Positions 1-6,516 of a stretch of DNA of 6,779 nucleotides are shown one piece after another. The notes under the pieces were generated by a model that saw only the letters and a list, made by a program, of their open reading frames with translations, made no database searches and was not told where the DNA came from. Location of the stretch: contig JBJTHJ010000125.1 of NCBI GenBank assembly GCA_046094385.1, positions 1 to 6,779 of the forward strand, read 5' to 3'. Made by a program: the position numbers and the translations under genes. How positions within the stretch are numbered: position 1 is the first letter of the stretch; each line of letters starts with the position of its first letter. This DNA is from ZLKRG08 sp046094385 (GTDB lineage Bacteria; Actinomycetota; Actinomycetes; Nanopelagicales; Nanopelagicaceae).

Positions 1-484
1 GAATTGCCATATCTCTTATTTGAGTTACTTCATCAAATTTAGCATCTAACTGCAGGTAATATCTCTTTCCAGGTCCTGATTTAGGTGTTGTAGATGGCTT
101 AAGAGAATCTTTAAAACGGGTTACGAATCGTAGAACATCAAATATCGGAACGGCCCATCTTGAGGCTATCGCTCGGTAAAGGTGCAAAAAATCTGAGGAG
201 ATTTTGGGGCCTAAAATGGGTTTGTTAATAAATGATAACTTTGCACCAGATTTAAGTTCTGAACGTTTGGTTACTAGACCGATCCTATTTTTTCCTTTAA
301 ATGGCACCGAAACCCATTCACCTGGAGCTACCACAAATTTCTCAGGTAACAAGTAATCAAACTCTTGATCTAAATGGTAAACACCTGTATCCACCAATAT
401 CGACAATACTGGCGCACTTGATGCAGGTTTGGGAGAACCAACCTTCTCTCGCTTTAGCTTAAGTGGCGCAACCATCGCGCTCAT
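1..484 (-). CDS. priA: Primosomal protein N' (PriA), N-terminal part; runs off the left edge
   Basis: PriA recognises stalled or collapsed replication forks and starts reloading of the replicative helicase. Only the first 161 codons are in the window and they contain no stop. After a variable basic leader of about 25 residues comes the PriA 3'-DNA-end-binding domain: the stretch LSILVDTGVYHLDQEFDYLL (28-47), then the GEWVSVPFKGKNRIGLV region (55-71). A more variable segment with the SRWAVPIFDVLRF part (108-120) follows, matching the region before the helicase core in actinobacterial PriA. The helicase motifs lie outside the window, so I cannot say whether they are intact; many actinobacterial PriA proteins have degenerate ones. 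The start is taken as the ATG at 484, which follows the metK stop after 6 nt. A GTG at 487 and an ATG at 475 are alternatives. No strong ribosome binding site is visible, so translational coupling to metK is likely. Confidence 0.88.
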   Translation of the reverse strand, partial: MSAMVAPLKLKREKVGSPKPASSAPVLSILVDTGVYHLDQEFDYLLPEKFVVAPGEWVSVPFKGKNRIGLVTKRSELKSGAKLSFINKPILGPKISSDFLHLYRAIASRWAVPIFDVLRFVTRFKDSLKPSTTPKSGPGKRYYLQLDAKFDEVTQIRDMAI

Positions 485-490
485 CACTTT

Positions 491-1681
491 TTACTTTACA
501 GCTTTGTTAAGTGCTTCTGCTCGGTCGGTTTGCTCCCAAGTAAATTCTGGGATTTCACGACCAAAGTGTCCATATGCACTGGTCTTTGAATAAATTGGAC
601 GGAGCAAGTTCAAGTCTCGAATTATGGCTGCAGGACGGAGGTCAAATACTGAAAGTACCGCTTCTTGGATCTTTGCGATTGGCAATTTCTCCGTGCCAAA
701 GGTTTCGATAAAAAGACCGACGGGTTGAGCTTTACCGATAGCATATGCAACTTGAACTTCACAGCGATTTGCAAGACCGGCAGCAACAACGTTCTTTGCA
801 ACCCACCTCATGGCGTAAGCAGCAGAGCGATCTACTTTAGAGGGATCTTTTCCGCTAAAGGCGCCACCGCCATGACGTGCCATACCACCATAGGTATCAA
901 CAATAATCTTCCGTCCAGTTAAACCTGCATCACCCATTGGACCACCAACTACAAATCTGCCAGTTGGGTTTATCAGAACACGCATATCGTTTTGTGGCAA
1001 ATCGATTGAGGCCAAAACTGGTTTAATTACCTGGTCGATCACTTCTGGTGTCATCTTCTTTGCGACATCTATATCGGCATGATGTTGACTGGAAATCACA
1101 ATGGTATTTAAAGCAACTGCTTTATCACCATCGTATTCAATGGTTACCTGGGTTTTTCCATCGGGTCGCAGATACCCAAGTTCCCCAGATTTTCTTACCT
1201 TCGATAATTGCTGAGCTAGCGCATGCGCCAGCCAGATTGGCAATGGCATTAATTCTTTGGTGTCATCACAAGCGTAACCGAACATGAGTCCTTGATCGCC
1301 AGCTCCTTGGAGATCTAAGGGATCGCTAGATGATTGCACGCGCTCTTCGTAAGCGTCATCGACCCCTTGTGCGATATCGGGCGATTGTTGCCCGATTGAG
1401 ATCGATACTCCACAAGAATTTCCGTCAAAACCCTTATCTGATGAGTCGTAACCGATTCCAAGGACGGTATCGCGGACGATACTGTTTACATCTGCATAAC
1501 CGTTGGTGGTCACCTCGCCAGCAACATGAACTTGACCAGTAGTTATCAAAGTCTCTACCGCAACGCGGCTTTTAGGGTCCTGTGCTAACAGAGAATCCAA
1601 AATTGCATCAGAGATCTGATCTGCAATTTTATCTGGATGGCCCTCTGTAACTGATTCGCTGGTGAAGAGACGTTTAGACAT
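491..1681 (-). CDS. metK: S-adenosylmethionine synthetase (MetK)
   Basis: This cytosolic enzyme makes S-adenosylmethionine from methionine and ATP, releasing phosphate and diphosphate. The 396-residue product is full length for the family. Visible signatures are GHPDK near the N terminus (14-18, the ATP/metal-binding loop with the conserved His and Asp), GAGDQG (126-131), DTYGG (262-266) and the glycine-rich P-loop-like segment GGGAFSGKDPSKVDRS (271-286). The frame is open upstream to an ATG at 1729, but the extra 16 residues do not resemble MetK, and the family begins as MSKRLFTSESVTEGHPDK, so the ATG at 1681 is chosen. This start overlaps the end of coaBC by 8 nt. A purine-rich AAGAGGA lies about 12 nt upstream, a rather long spacing. 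The neighbours coaBC and priA match the usual actinobacterial order. Confidence 0.97.
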   Translation of the reverse strand: MSKRLFTSESVTEGHPDKIADQISDAILDSLLAQDPKSRVAVETLITTGQVHVAGEVTTNGYADVNSIVRDTVLGIGYDSSDKGFDGNSCGVSISIGQQSPDIAQGVDDAYEERVQSSSDPLDLQGAGDQGLMFGYACDDTKELMPLPIWLAHALAQQLSKVRKSGELGYLRPDGKTQVTIEYDGDKAVALNTIVISSQHHADIDVAKKMTPEVIDQVIKPVLASIDLPQNDMRVLINPTGRFVVGGPMGDAGLTGRKIIVDTYGGMARHGGGAFSGKDPSKVDRSAAYAMRWVAKNVVAAGLANRCEVQVAYAIGKAQPVGLFIETFGTEKLPIAKIQEAVLSVFDLRPAAIIRDLNLLRPIYSKTSAYGHFGREIPEFTWEQTDRAEALNKAVK

Positions 1682-2855
1682 TGGCAGATTGTATCCTCTT
1701 ATGAACCCAGTCCAGGAGCATATTTGCAAGTGACAATTTGGAAGAATCGATTACTTGGACGGTATCGCTTTCGGTAATCAGAATCCCTGAGGTGTTATCA
1801 GAACCAAAAATCTCACCTCTTTGAATATCGTTTGCATAGATCAAATCCAACCCTTTGGATTTCAGCTTCCTGCGACCTTCGCTCTCCAAATTGGCGGACT
1901 CCTCTGCAGCAAAACCAATCAGAATCTGATCTCTCTTCATCTTGGATATGCCAGCCAAAAGGTCTGGATTCCTGATTAATTTAAGTGAATCCAAGTCCTC
2001 TTTCTTTAACTTGCCACCTCGGGCTTCAGGCTTGGCATCACTTACGGCTGCCGCCATTATCAGAACATCGCATGAATCAAAATTTGCGCTCAATGCATCA
2101 GCCAGCTCTTCGGTACTTTTGACAGGAATCGTATTTATCCCAACCAGCGCGGTAGTATCCATATTTGCGGCGATTAGAGTTACCTCTGCGCCACGCGCTT
2201 TGGCAACCTTAGCGATGGCTGCGCCTTGTTTACCACTAGACCTATTTCCAATGAAACGAACTTCATCGATATCTTCACGAGTTCCGCCTGCAGTTATCAG
2301 TATCTTCAAACCTTTTAGATCAGTCTTTACAAGAATCTCATTTTGAAAAACTTCTAGGATGGCAGAGATATCAGGGAACCTACCGATACCAGAATCGCCA
2401 CCTGTTAATTTCCCGACTGCTGGTGGGAGAGAATAAAAACCGCGGTTTTTAAGTTCATCTAAATTTCTTTGTGTGGCTTCGTTCAACCACATCTTTGGAT
2501 GCATGGCAGGAACCAGCAATTTTGGGGCGTTGCTAGCCAGTACGGTATTGGTTAACAGATCATCTGCCCTACCATGGGCCAGTCTGGAAATTAGATCCGC
2601 AGTTGCTGGTGCGATGATGATGTATTCAGAACGATCCCCAAGTGCGACGTGATTGACTTTATCGATCTCATCCCAAACCTCGGTATATACCGGTTTGCCT
2701 GAGAGCGCTTCCCAAGTGGCTCGTCCTACGAAATTTAAGGAAGCTGGAGTGGGAACCACAGTGACTTGGTGGCCCTGATCTTGTAAACGACGAAGCAAAT
2801 CACAAGATTTATAGGCAGCAATCCCACCACCTACTCCGAGGAGAATCTCGGACAT
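1674..2855 (-). CDS. coaBC: Bifunctional phosphopantothenoylcysteine decarboxylase / phosphopantothenate-cysteine ligase (CoaBC)
   Basis: CoaBC carries out two consecutive steps of coenzyme A synthesis: CoaB joins 4'-phosphopantothenate to cysteine and CoaC decarboxylates the product to 4'-phosphopantetheine. The 393 residues cover both domains. The N-terminal flavin-dependent CoaC domain (about 1-175) shows GGGIAAYK (9-16), the catalytic histidine in NHVALG (His69), IAPATADLI (81-89) and PAMHPKMW (116-123). The C-terminal CoaB domain (about 182-390) shows AGGTRE (189-194), FIGNRSSGKQG (201-211), AAAVSD (268-273), KLKKED (282-287) and GFAAE (314-318). The CoaC flap has KLTGGDSG where the E. 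coli enzyme has an active-site cysteine; as I recall, the mycobacterial enzyme also lacks it. The ATG at 2855 follows AGGG (8 nt spacing) and AGGAA directly before the start. It is the first gene after the only sizeable gap in the window. Confidence 0.96.
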   Translation of the reverse strand: MSEILLGVGGGIAAYKSCDLLRRLQDQGHQVTVVPTPASLNFVGRATWEALSGKPVYTEVWDEIDKVNHVALGDRSEYIIIAPATADLISRLAHGRADDLLTNTVLASNAPKLLVPAMHPKMWLNEATQRNLDELKNRGFYSLPPAVGKLTGGDSGIGRFPDISAILEVFQNEILVKTDLKGLKILITAGGTREDIDEVRFIGNRSSGKQGAAIAKVAKARGAEVTLIAANMDTTALVGINTIPVKSTEELADALSANFDSCDVLIMAAAVSDAKPEARGGKLKKEDLDSLKLIRNPDLLAGISKMKRDQILIGFAAEESANLESEGRRKLKSKGLDLIYANDIQRGEIFGSDNTSGILITESDTVQVIDSSKLSLANMLLDWVHKRIQSANV

Positions 2856-2864
2856 TTCCTATTC

Positions 2865-2890
2865 CCTACCCATAACTTCTGCCCATAACT
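2865..2890 (-). repeat. Tandem imperfect 13-nt direct repeat upstream of coaBC
   Basis: On the minus strand, AGTTATGGGCAGA (2890-2878) is followed without a gap by AGTTATGGGTAGG (2877-2865), with 11 of 13 positions identical. The second copy includes part of the coaBC ribosome binding region (TAGGG). Each copy holds an ATG that opens a tiny frame: seven codons from 2886 to the TAG at 2866, counting the stop, and five from 2873 to the TAG at 2859. The role is unknown. It may be a protein- or RNA-binding site, or chance. Confidence 0.5.
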
Positions 2891-2906
2891 TTAAATCAAT
2901 TAAAGT
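2888..2906. repeat. Short A/T-rich inverted repeat in the rpoZ-coaBC gap
   Basis: On the plus strand, ACTTTAA (2888-2894) and TTAAAGT (2900-2906) are perfect complements around a 5-nt loop. The stem is only 7 bp and nearly all A/T, and no T-run follows on either strand. It is therefore a poor terminator candidate. A dimeric regulator site is possible but unproven. Confidence 0.4.
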
Positions 2907-2930
2907 CTTAGAGATCTGATGGTTAAGAAA

Positions 2931-3179
2931 TTAATTGGTGGGTTCAAGGCTTTCGATAGTCAACAAGCCTTCGTTGATCTCTCGAAGTGCGATAGATAGC
3001 GGCTTCTCGTGAACGTGCGTTTCGACCAATGGTCCAACGTATTCGAGCAGCCCTTCTGAAAGTTGTGAGTAATAAGCGTTTATCTGGCGGGCGCGTTTAG
3101 CTGCGTAAAGCACCAAACTATATTTGGATCCACTCTTATCTAGTAATTCATCGATTGGTGGGTTGGTGATTCCGTCCAT
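2931..3179 (-). CDS. rpoZ: DNA-directed RNA polymerase omega subunit (RpoZ)
   Basis: Omega is the small RNA polymerase subunit that helps beta-prime fold and assemble. The 82-residue product has the family core: PPIDELLDKSGSKYSLVLYA (7-26), then AAKRARQIN (26-34), with the Ser/Lys-Tyr and the Arg-rich helix that pack against beta-prime. The tail GPLVETHVHEKPLSIALREI (49-68) resembles the C-terminal part of actinobacterial omega proteins (ending in an LSIALREI-like helix). Length is at the short end for actinobacteria, which often carry an N-terminal extension. The ATG touches the stop codon of the upstream mIHF-gmk gene with no gap. The location next to gmk is the standard actinobacterial arrangement. 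Confidence 0.96.
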   Translation of the reverse strand: MDGITNPPIDELLDKSGSKYSLVLYAAKRARQINAYYSQLSEGLLEYVGPLVETHVHEKPLSIALREINEGLLTIESLEPTN

Positions 3180-4067
3180 TTATCGCCTCTCTTTGTCAGC
3201 GGCCAAAGATACCAGTTCAGCTACGACTCTTTCCAATCGGTCATTTACCAATACATAATCGAACTCAGATTGAGCTGCCATCTCTTCCTGCGCTAACGCC
3301 AATCGTTGGGCCCTGCGCTCATCAGAATCTGTGCCTCTGGACTGCAAACGACTCTTCAACTCTTCCCATGATGGTGGAGCTATAAAGATCAATTGCGCCG
3401 TTGGCATCGACTTGCGGACCTGCCTCGCTCCATCAATTTCAATCTCTAGAACCACATTAAATCCACTAGCTAACTTCTCATTAACTGCGCTAGCAGGGGT
3501 TCCATACTTCGCTCCAGCAAACTCTGCCCATTCGAGAAATTCGGAATCTTCGATTCTTCTCTCGAATTCAGCACTTGAGATGTAGTAGTAATCAACTCCA
3601 TCTAGCTCTCCATTTCGGGGCGATCTAGTAGTTGCCGAGACCGAAACCCAAAAATCCTTATGACCTGATAAGGCTTTTGTAATAGTACTTTTGCCAACCC
3701 CACCTGGTCCAGAGAGCACAAACAATTTACCTGGGCGGATAGCTGGATTCACGTTTCGAAACTCTCTCTTTAGGCTTTGAAGTTGCAGGACACCTAATCC
3801 CTGAATTCTACGTGTTGCAGATATACCAAGCTTGTTAAGCAAGGTTGCTGCTCTAACCTTTCCCACTCCGGGGATAGCTTCGATCAGCTCTGAGACTCGC
3901 ATCTTTCCAATTGCTGGATTGGTAGCAGCCAACTCTAAAACTTGTAGAAGTTTTAACTCACCACTTTTTACTTGGTCTTTGATAGCAGCTCGTGTTCGCC
4001 TGGCAACCTTGGCCGCCTCTAACGCGGCGATTCTTTGATCGGCAGTTAATTTAGGTGGAGTTGCCAT
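3180..4067 (-). CDS. gmk: Fusion protein: mycobacterial-type integration host factor (mIHF) domain + guanylate kinase (Gmk)
   Basis: One continuous 295-residue frame encodes two proteins that are usually separate neighbouring genes. Residues 1-103 match mIHF throughout: LTADQRIAALEAAKVARRTR near the start, a basic helix, then the DNA-binding segment GKMRVSELIEAIPGVGKVRA (54-73) with the helix-two-turn-helix fold, and ATRRIQGLG (84-92). mIHF is an abundant nucleoid protein that bends DNA. After a linker of about 10 residues (RNVNPAIRPG) comes guanylate kinase, which turns GMP and ATP into GDP and ADP: P-loop GPGGVGKS (120-127), GMP-binding VSATTRSPRNGELDGVDYYY (143-162), FLEWAEFAGAKYGTP (177-191), VLEIEIDGARQVR (206-218) and the lid region around RLQSRGTDSDERR (240-252). 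The kinase part is about 180 residues, slightly short but with all key motifs. The ATG at 4067 has AAGGA 5 nt upstream. No stop or frameshift separates the domains. An internal GTG at 3752 could in principle yield free Gmk. Confidence 0.93.
   Translation of the reverse strand: MATPPKLTADQRIAALEAAKVARRTRAAIKDQVKSGELKLLQVLELAATNPAIGKMRVSELIEAIPGVGKVRAATLLNKLGISATRRIQGLGVLQLQSLKREFRNVNPAIRPGKLFVLSGPGGVGKSTITKALSGHKDFWVSVSATTRSPRNGELDGVDYYYISSAEFERRIEDSEFLEWAEFAGAKYGTPASAVNEKLASGFNVVLEIEIDGARQVRKSMPTAQLIFIAPPSWEELKSRLQSRGTDSDERRAQRLALAQEEMAAQSEFDYVLVNDRLERVVAELVSLAADKERR
3186..3191 (-). promoter_or_regulatory. Ribosome binding site of rpoZ inside the end of gmk
   Basis: The minus strand has GAGAGG ending 6 nt before the rpoZ ATG, within the last codons of gmk. 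This is one of the better Shine-Dalgarno matches in the window. It supports the 3179 start and coupled translation across the TAAATG junction. Confidence 0.65.
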
Positions 4068-4087
4068 TTAATTCCTTGAACTTCGCT

Positions 4088-4789
4088 TCAGCCGAGAGCC
4101 TCTTGCAGCATGCTCTTTGCCGCTTCCGCAATATTTGGCGCTGCGGTTATCGGTCGACCAATAACCAATAAATCTGCTCCTGCCGCAATCGCACTTTTGG
4201 CATCCATAACTCTCTTTTGATCATCTCTTATTTGATTGCCTTCGGATTCCTGCAATTTAGGGCGGATACCAGGAGTAATTATGAGTGCGCGATCTGCGAT
4301 GGCGGTACGAATGTTTTCAATCTCATGGGGTGAAGAGACAATGGCTTTAGCTCCTGCGGCCACTGCCAAAGTAGCTAAACTTGCTGATCTCTCAGATGCT
4401 GTTCCAGCAAAGCCGATCGCTTGTAAATCCATCTGATCCAATGAAGTCAAAATAGTAACTGCCGTGATTTTGGTATTAGGAAGGGCCAAAACCGCTGCCG
4501 TTATCATGGCTGGGCCACCCGATGCATGAACTGTCAAAAATTCTGGTTGCAAATCCATAACTTGCTTAGCGGCACCCCCCACAGTATTGGGAATATCATG
4601 CAGTTTGAGATCCAGAAATATCTTGGAATCTGTCTCGTTTTGGATCGCTTTGACTCCTGCCAAACCGAACTTGAGAAAGAACTCAAGACCCAACTTATAG
4701 ACACCAATGTAAGAGGTGGTCGCAGAAACCCAACTTTTAGCTAACTCAAGATCATCAGTATCAACCGCTAAAATCAAAGGTGAGTTCAT
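4088..4789 (-). CDS. pyrF: Orotidine 5'-phosphate decarboxylase (PyrF), short E. coli/Bacillus-like type
   Basis: PyrF performs the last step of UMP synthesis, decarboxylating orotidine 5'-phosphate. The 233-residue protein has the family's catalytic set: Asp10 in LAVD, Lys32 in YKLG, and the Asp60-Lys62-Asp65 array in FLDLKLHDIPNTV (58-70). The phosphate-binding TPGIRP (172-177), DDQKRV (189-194) and VIGRPIT (209-215) follow. Length and the DLKxHDIPNTV form place it in the compact group, not the longer (about 270-residue) type found in Mycobacterium tuberculosis at the same operon position. The ATG at 4789 is preceded by AGGGA with 6 nt spacing, which overlaps the TAG stop of pyrD. A 20-nt gap separates its end from the mIHF-gmk start. 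Confidence 0.97.
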   Translation of the reverse strand: MNSPLILAVDTDDLELAKSWVSATTSYIGVYKLGLEFFLKFGLAGVKAIQNETDSKIFLDLKLHDIPNTVGGAAKQVMDLQPEFLTVHASGGPAMITAAVLALPNTKITAVTILTSLDQMDLQAIGFAGTASERSASLATLAVAAGAKAIVSSPHEIENIRTAIADRALIITPGIRPKLQESEGNQIRDDQKRVMDAKSAIAAGADLLVIGRPITAAPNIAEAAKSMLQEALG

Positions 4790-4795
4790 TGAATT

Positions 4796-4800
4796 TCCCT
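4796..4800 (-). promoter_or_regulatory. Ribosome binding site of pyrF overlapping the pyrD stop codon
   Basis: The minus strand reads TAGGGAAATTCAATG: the AGGGA shares bases with the TAG stop of pyrD and sits 6 nt before the pyrF ATG. Ribosomes finishing pyrD would thus be positioned to begin pyrF, and the site supports the 4789 start. Confidence 0.6.
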
Positions 4801-5728
4801 ATTCTTCTCGATGCGCATATCCAACTGCTTCCTTTACTGAGGAAAATCCTTTGCTTTGCAATATCGTAAGCAATTCGCTTTGAATTCGATATGGTGCGCT
4901 GGGATCTCCGAATGATGCGGTTCCGATTGATACGCCAGAAGCACCGGCCAAAATCATCTCAAAGGCATCTTTGCCGTTTGCCACCCCGCCCATTCCTAGA
5001 ATTGAAACGTTGGGTAATGCAGCTCTGACTTGATAAATCGCACGGATGGCGATGGGGCGGATGGCTGGTCCTGATAATCCGCCCGTTTTTCCACCAAGAT
5101 GTGGTTTCATAGTTTCAGTATTTATCACCATACCTAAAACGGTATTAATCATGGCGATTCCATCGGCTCCTGCGTTCACCGCAGCTGAAGCTATGCTTGC
5201 AATATTCGTAACATCAGGTGTTAGCTTTGCCAGAATCGGCAGATCGCCACCAATAATACTTCTTACATTCTTGATAACTTCAGTTGTACTTTGCGCATCA
5301 CAAGCAAAAACTAACCCGCGATTTTCAACATTGGGACATGAGATATTTACTTCCAGCGCCGAGATTCCCGACACACCACGTAATTTTCGAGCTAATGTTC
5401 CATACTCTTCGGCTGTCTCTCCAGCAATAGAAACAATTATGCGCGCACCTTGAGAAGCTAGCCACGGAATATCTTCAATTAGAAAGGCATCAATTCCTGG
5501 ACCTTGAAGACCTATGCTATTTAGCATTCCGCTAGGTGTCTCAGCCATTCGAGGAGTAGGTCGCCCTGGTCGAGCTTTCAACATAATGGATTTTGTTACC
5601 ACCGCACCGATTTCGCGAAGTGGAAAGAATTGCGATAACTCTTTACCGGAGCTGGCGCAACCACTTGCTGTAAAAATAGGAGTTGGAAACCAAGCGCCTC
5701 CTAAAGTGGTACCGAAATCGAGGCTCAT
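4799..5728 (-). CDS. pyrD: Dihydroorotate dehydrogenase, class 1B catalytic subunit (PyrD)
   Basis: PyrD oxidises dihydroorotate to orotate using FMN; in class 1B enzymes electrons pass to NAD+ through the PyrK subunit. The 309-residue protein has the class 1 layout: an N-terminal TASGC stretch (20-24), VTKSIMLKARPGRPTPR (44-60) with Lys46, GMLNSIGLQGPG (67-78), and NISCPNV (128-134), where Cys131 is the catalytic base (class 2 enzymes use serine). Later come AKLTPD (167-172), GGLSGPAIRP (216-225), GMGGV (245-249) and SIGTAS (267-272) for FMN phosphate binding. There is no membrane-targeting N-terminal extension, in line with a cytosolic class 1 enzyme. The frame is open to an ATG at 5791, but the added 21 residues are unlike PyrD; the ATG at 5728 overlaps the pyrK stop as ATGA, a classic coupled junction. 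Confidence 0.95.
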   Translation of the reverse strand: MSLDFGTTLGGAWFPTPIFTASGCASSGKELSQFFPLREIGAVVTKSIMLKARPGRPTPRMAETPSGMLNSIGLQGPGIDAFLIEDIPWLASQGARIIVSIAGETAEEYGTLARKLRGVSGISALEVNISCPNVENRGLVFACDAQSTTEVIKNVRSIIGGDLPILAKLTPDVTNIASIASAAVNAGADGIAMINTVLGMVINTETMKPHLGGKTGGLSGPAIRPIAIRAIYQVRAALPNVSILGMGGVANGKDAFEMILAGASGVSIGTASFGDPSAPYRIQSELLTILQSKGFSSVKEAVGYAHREE

Positions 5729-6516
5729 AGTTGCTGTCCAACCAGATGCCATTGAACAGATTCCCCATCTAAGACTGGTCCATCTATACAACTTCTAAGA
5801 TTCTTGATTTCGCCTGAGCTTGCTTGCACTGGTATTACACAAGTCATGCAGATACCAACGCCACAAGCCATAGATTCTTCGACGGCACATTGATGGGCAA
5901 TATCGGCTTCCTTGGCGATCTCCGAGAGCGCTTGCAGCATGGCCATAGGCCCACACGAATACATCGCACGGATATCGTATTCATTTATTAACTGCGCTAA
6001 GTTGTCAGTGACCCGCCCAGTTTCTCCAGCGCTACCATCTTCAGTGTAGATCTTTAGAAGAGATGCGGATCTGCGACCTTCGATTGGTGCATAAATCTTG
6101 GCCGCGCTACTTGCGCCAAGAGCCATAATCACACGATGACCATGTTCTTTAAGTACATCTGCTAATCCAAAAAGAGGCGCTGAACCGTAACCGCCACCAA
6201 CTAGAAGTGCACTTACCGGCTCAGTAGGTATTCCAAATGCTGTGCCAAGTGGAACCACCACATCAAGTGAATTACCTTCGTTTTGAGAACAGAGCCATTT
6301 AGATCCACTGCCCATCGGGGAGACGATCAACTCGATAGTGCCACGATCATTCACCCTGGAGATCGCAAAAGCGCGGCGTAAAATCATCCTGGATGTATCT
6401 CCACCTACGCTGATTGCAATGAAATTGCCTGGTTTTATATGTCGAACTAGATCACCTAATTCAATGACTATTTGATGATAGACACCTAACCGACGATTGC
6501 TCAAAATCGGTGCCAT
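5725..6516 (-). CDS. pyrK: Dihydroorotate dehydrogenase electron transfer subunit (PyrK)
   Basis: PyrK carries FAD and a [2Fe-2S] cluster and passes electrons from PyrD to NAD+. From the ATG at 6516 the protein has 263 residues. It shows the ferredoxin-reductase-like FAD motif LRRAFAIS (46-53), the nucleotide-binding GGGYGSAPL (107-115), YSCGPMAM (186-193) and a C-terminal cluster-binding region with cysteines 218, 223, 226 and 243 (spacing C-x4-C-x2-C-x16-C). All four are present, so the subunit looks functional. It ends in an ATGA overlap with pyrD, its obligate partner. The start is uncertain: a TTG at 6546 would add 10 residues and overlap carB by 11 nt. Neither has a clear ribosome binding site. 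The ATG is preferred because ILSNRRLGVYHQIVIEL aligns near the start of other PyrK proteins. Confidence 0.92.
   Translation of the reverse strand: MAPILSNRRLGVYHQIVIELGDLVRHIKPGNFIAISVGGDTSRMILRRAFAISRVNDRGTIELIVSPMGSGSKWLCSQNEGNSLDVVVPLGTAFGIPTEPVSALLVGGGYGSAPLFGLADVLKEHGHRVIMALGASSAAKIYAPIEGRRSASLLKIYTEDGSAGETGRVTDNLAQLINEYDIRAMYSCGPMAMLQALSEIAKEADIAHQCAVEESMACGVGICMTCVIPVQASSGEIKNLRSCIDGPVLDGESVQWHLVGQQL

Larger units (their letters stand above)
2856..2930 (-). promoter_or_regulatory. rpoZ-coaBC intergenic interval, possible leader of coaBC
   Basis: This 75-nt gap is the longest in the window; all other junctions are 20 nt or less. Read on the minus strand it holds a short A/T-rich inverted repeat, then two tandem copies of a 13-nt unit, then the coaBC ribosome binding region. 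I see no convincing -35/-10 pair: TTAACC and TTAATT separated by 17 nt is a weak possibility. It could be an internal promoter or an mRNA processing or stability site; nothing in the sequence decides between these. Confidence 0.35.

Noticed and set aside
1682..1729. Longer metK beginning at the ATG at 1729
   Set aside because: The added 16 residues do not match MetK, would overlap coaBC by 56 nt, and the family begins at MSKRLFTSES.
1674..1729. SAM riboswitch upstream of metK
   Set aside because: There is no leader: metK overlaps coaBC, and I see no SAM-I or other known SAM riboswitch pattern.
2888..2906. Intrinsic terminator after rpoZ
   Set aside because: The stem is 7 bp and A/T-rich, and no T-run follows on either strand.
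3740..3780. Sequencing frameshift creating an artificial mIHF-gmk fusion
   Set aside because: Both domains and the linker read cleanly in one frame with family motifs on both sides, so a simple indel error would have to replace a stop without leaving a frame change. It cannot be fully excluded without reads.
5729..5791. Longer pyrD beginning at the ATG at 5791
   Set aside because: The extension is unlike PyrD N termini and lies wholly inside pyrK; the ATGA overlap at 5725-5728 is the better start.
665..5798. Plus-strand open frames inside metK, coaBC, gmk, pyrF and pyrD (for example 1942-2346 and 5046-5453)
   Set aside because: They are antisense to strongly recognisable genes, show no family motifs and are explained as shadows of the real coding frames.
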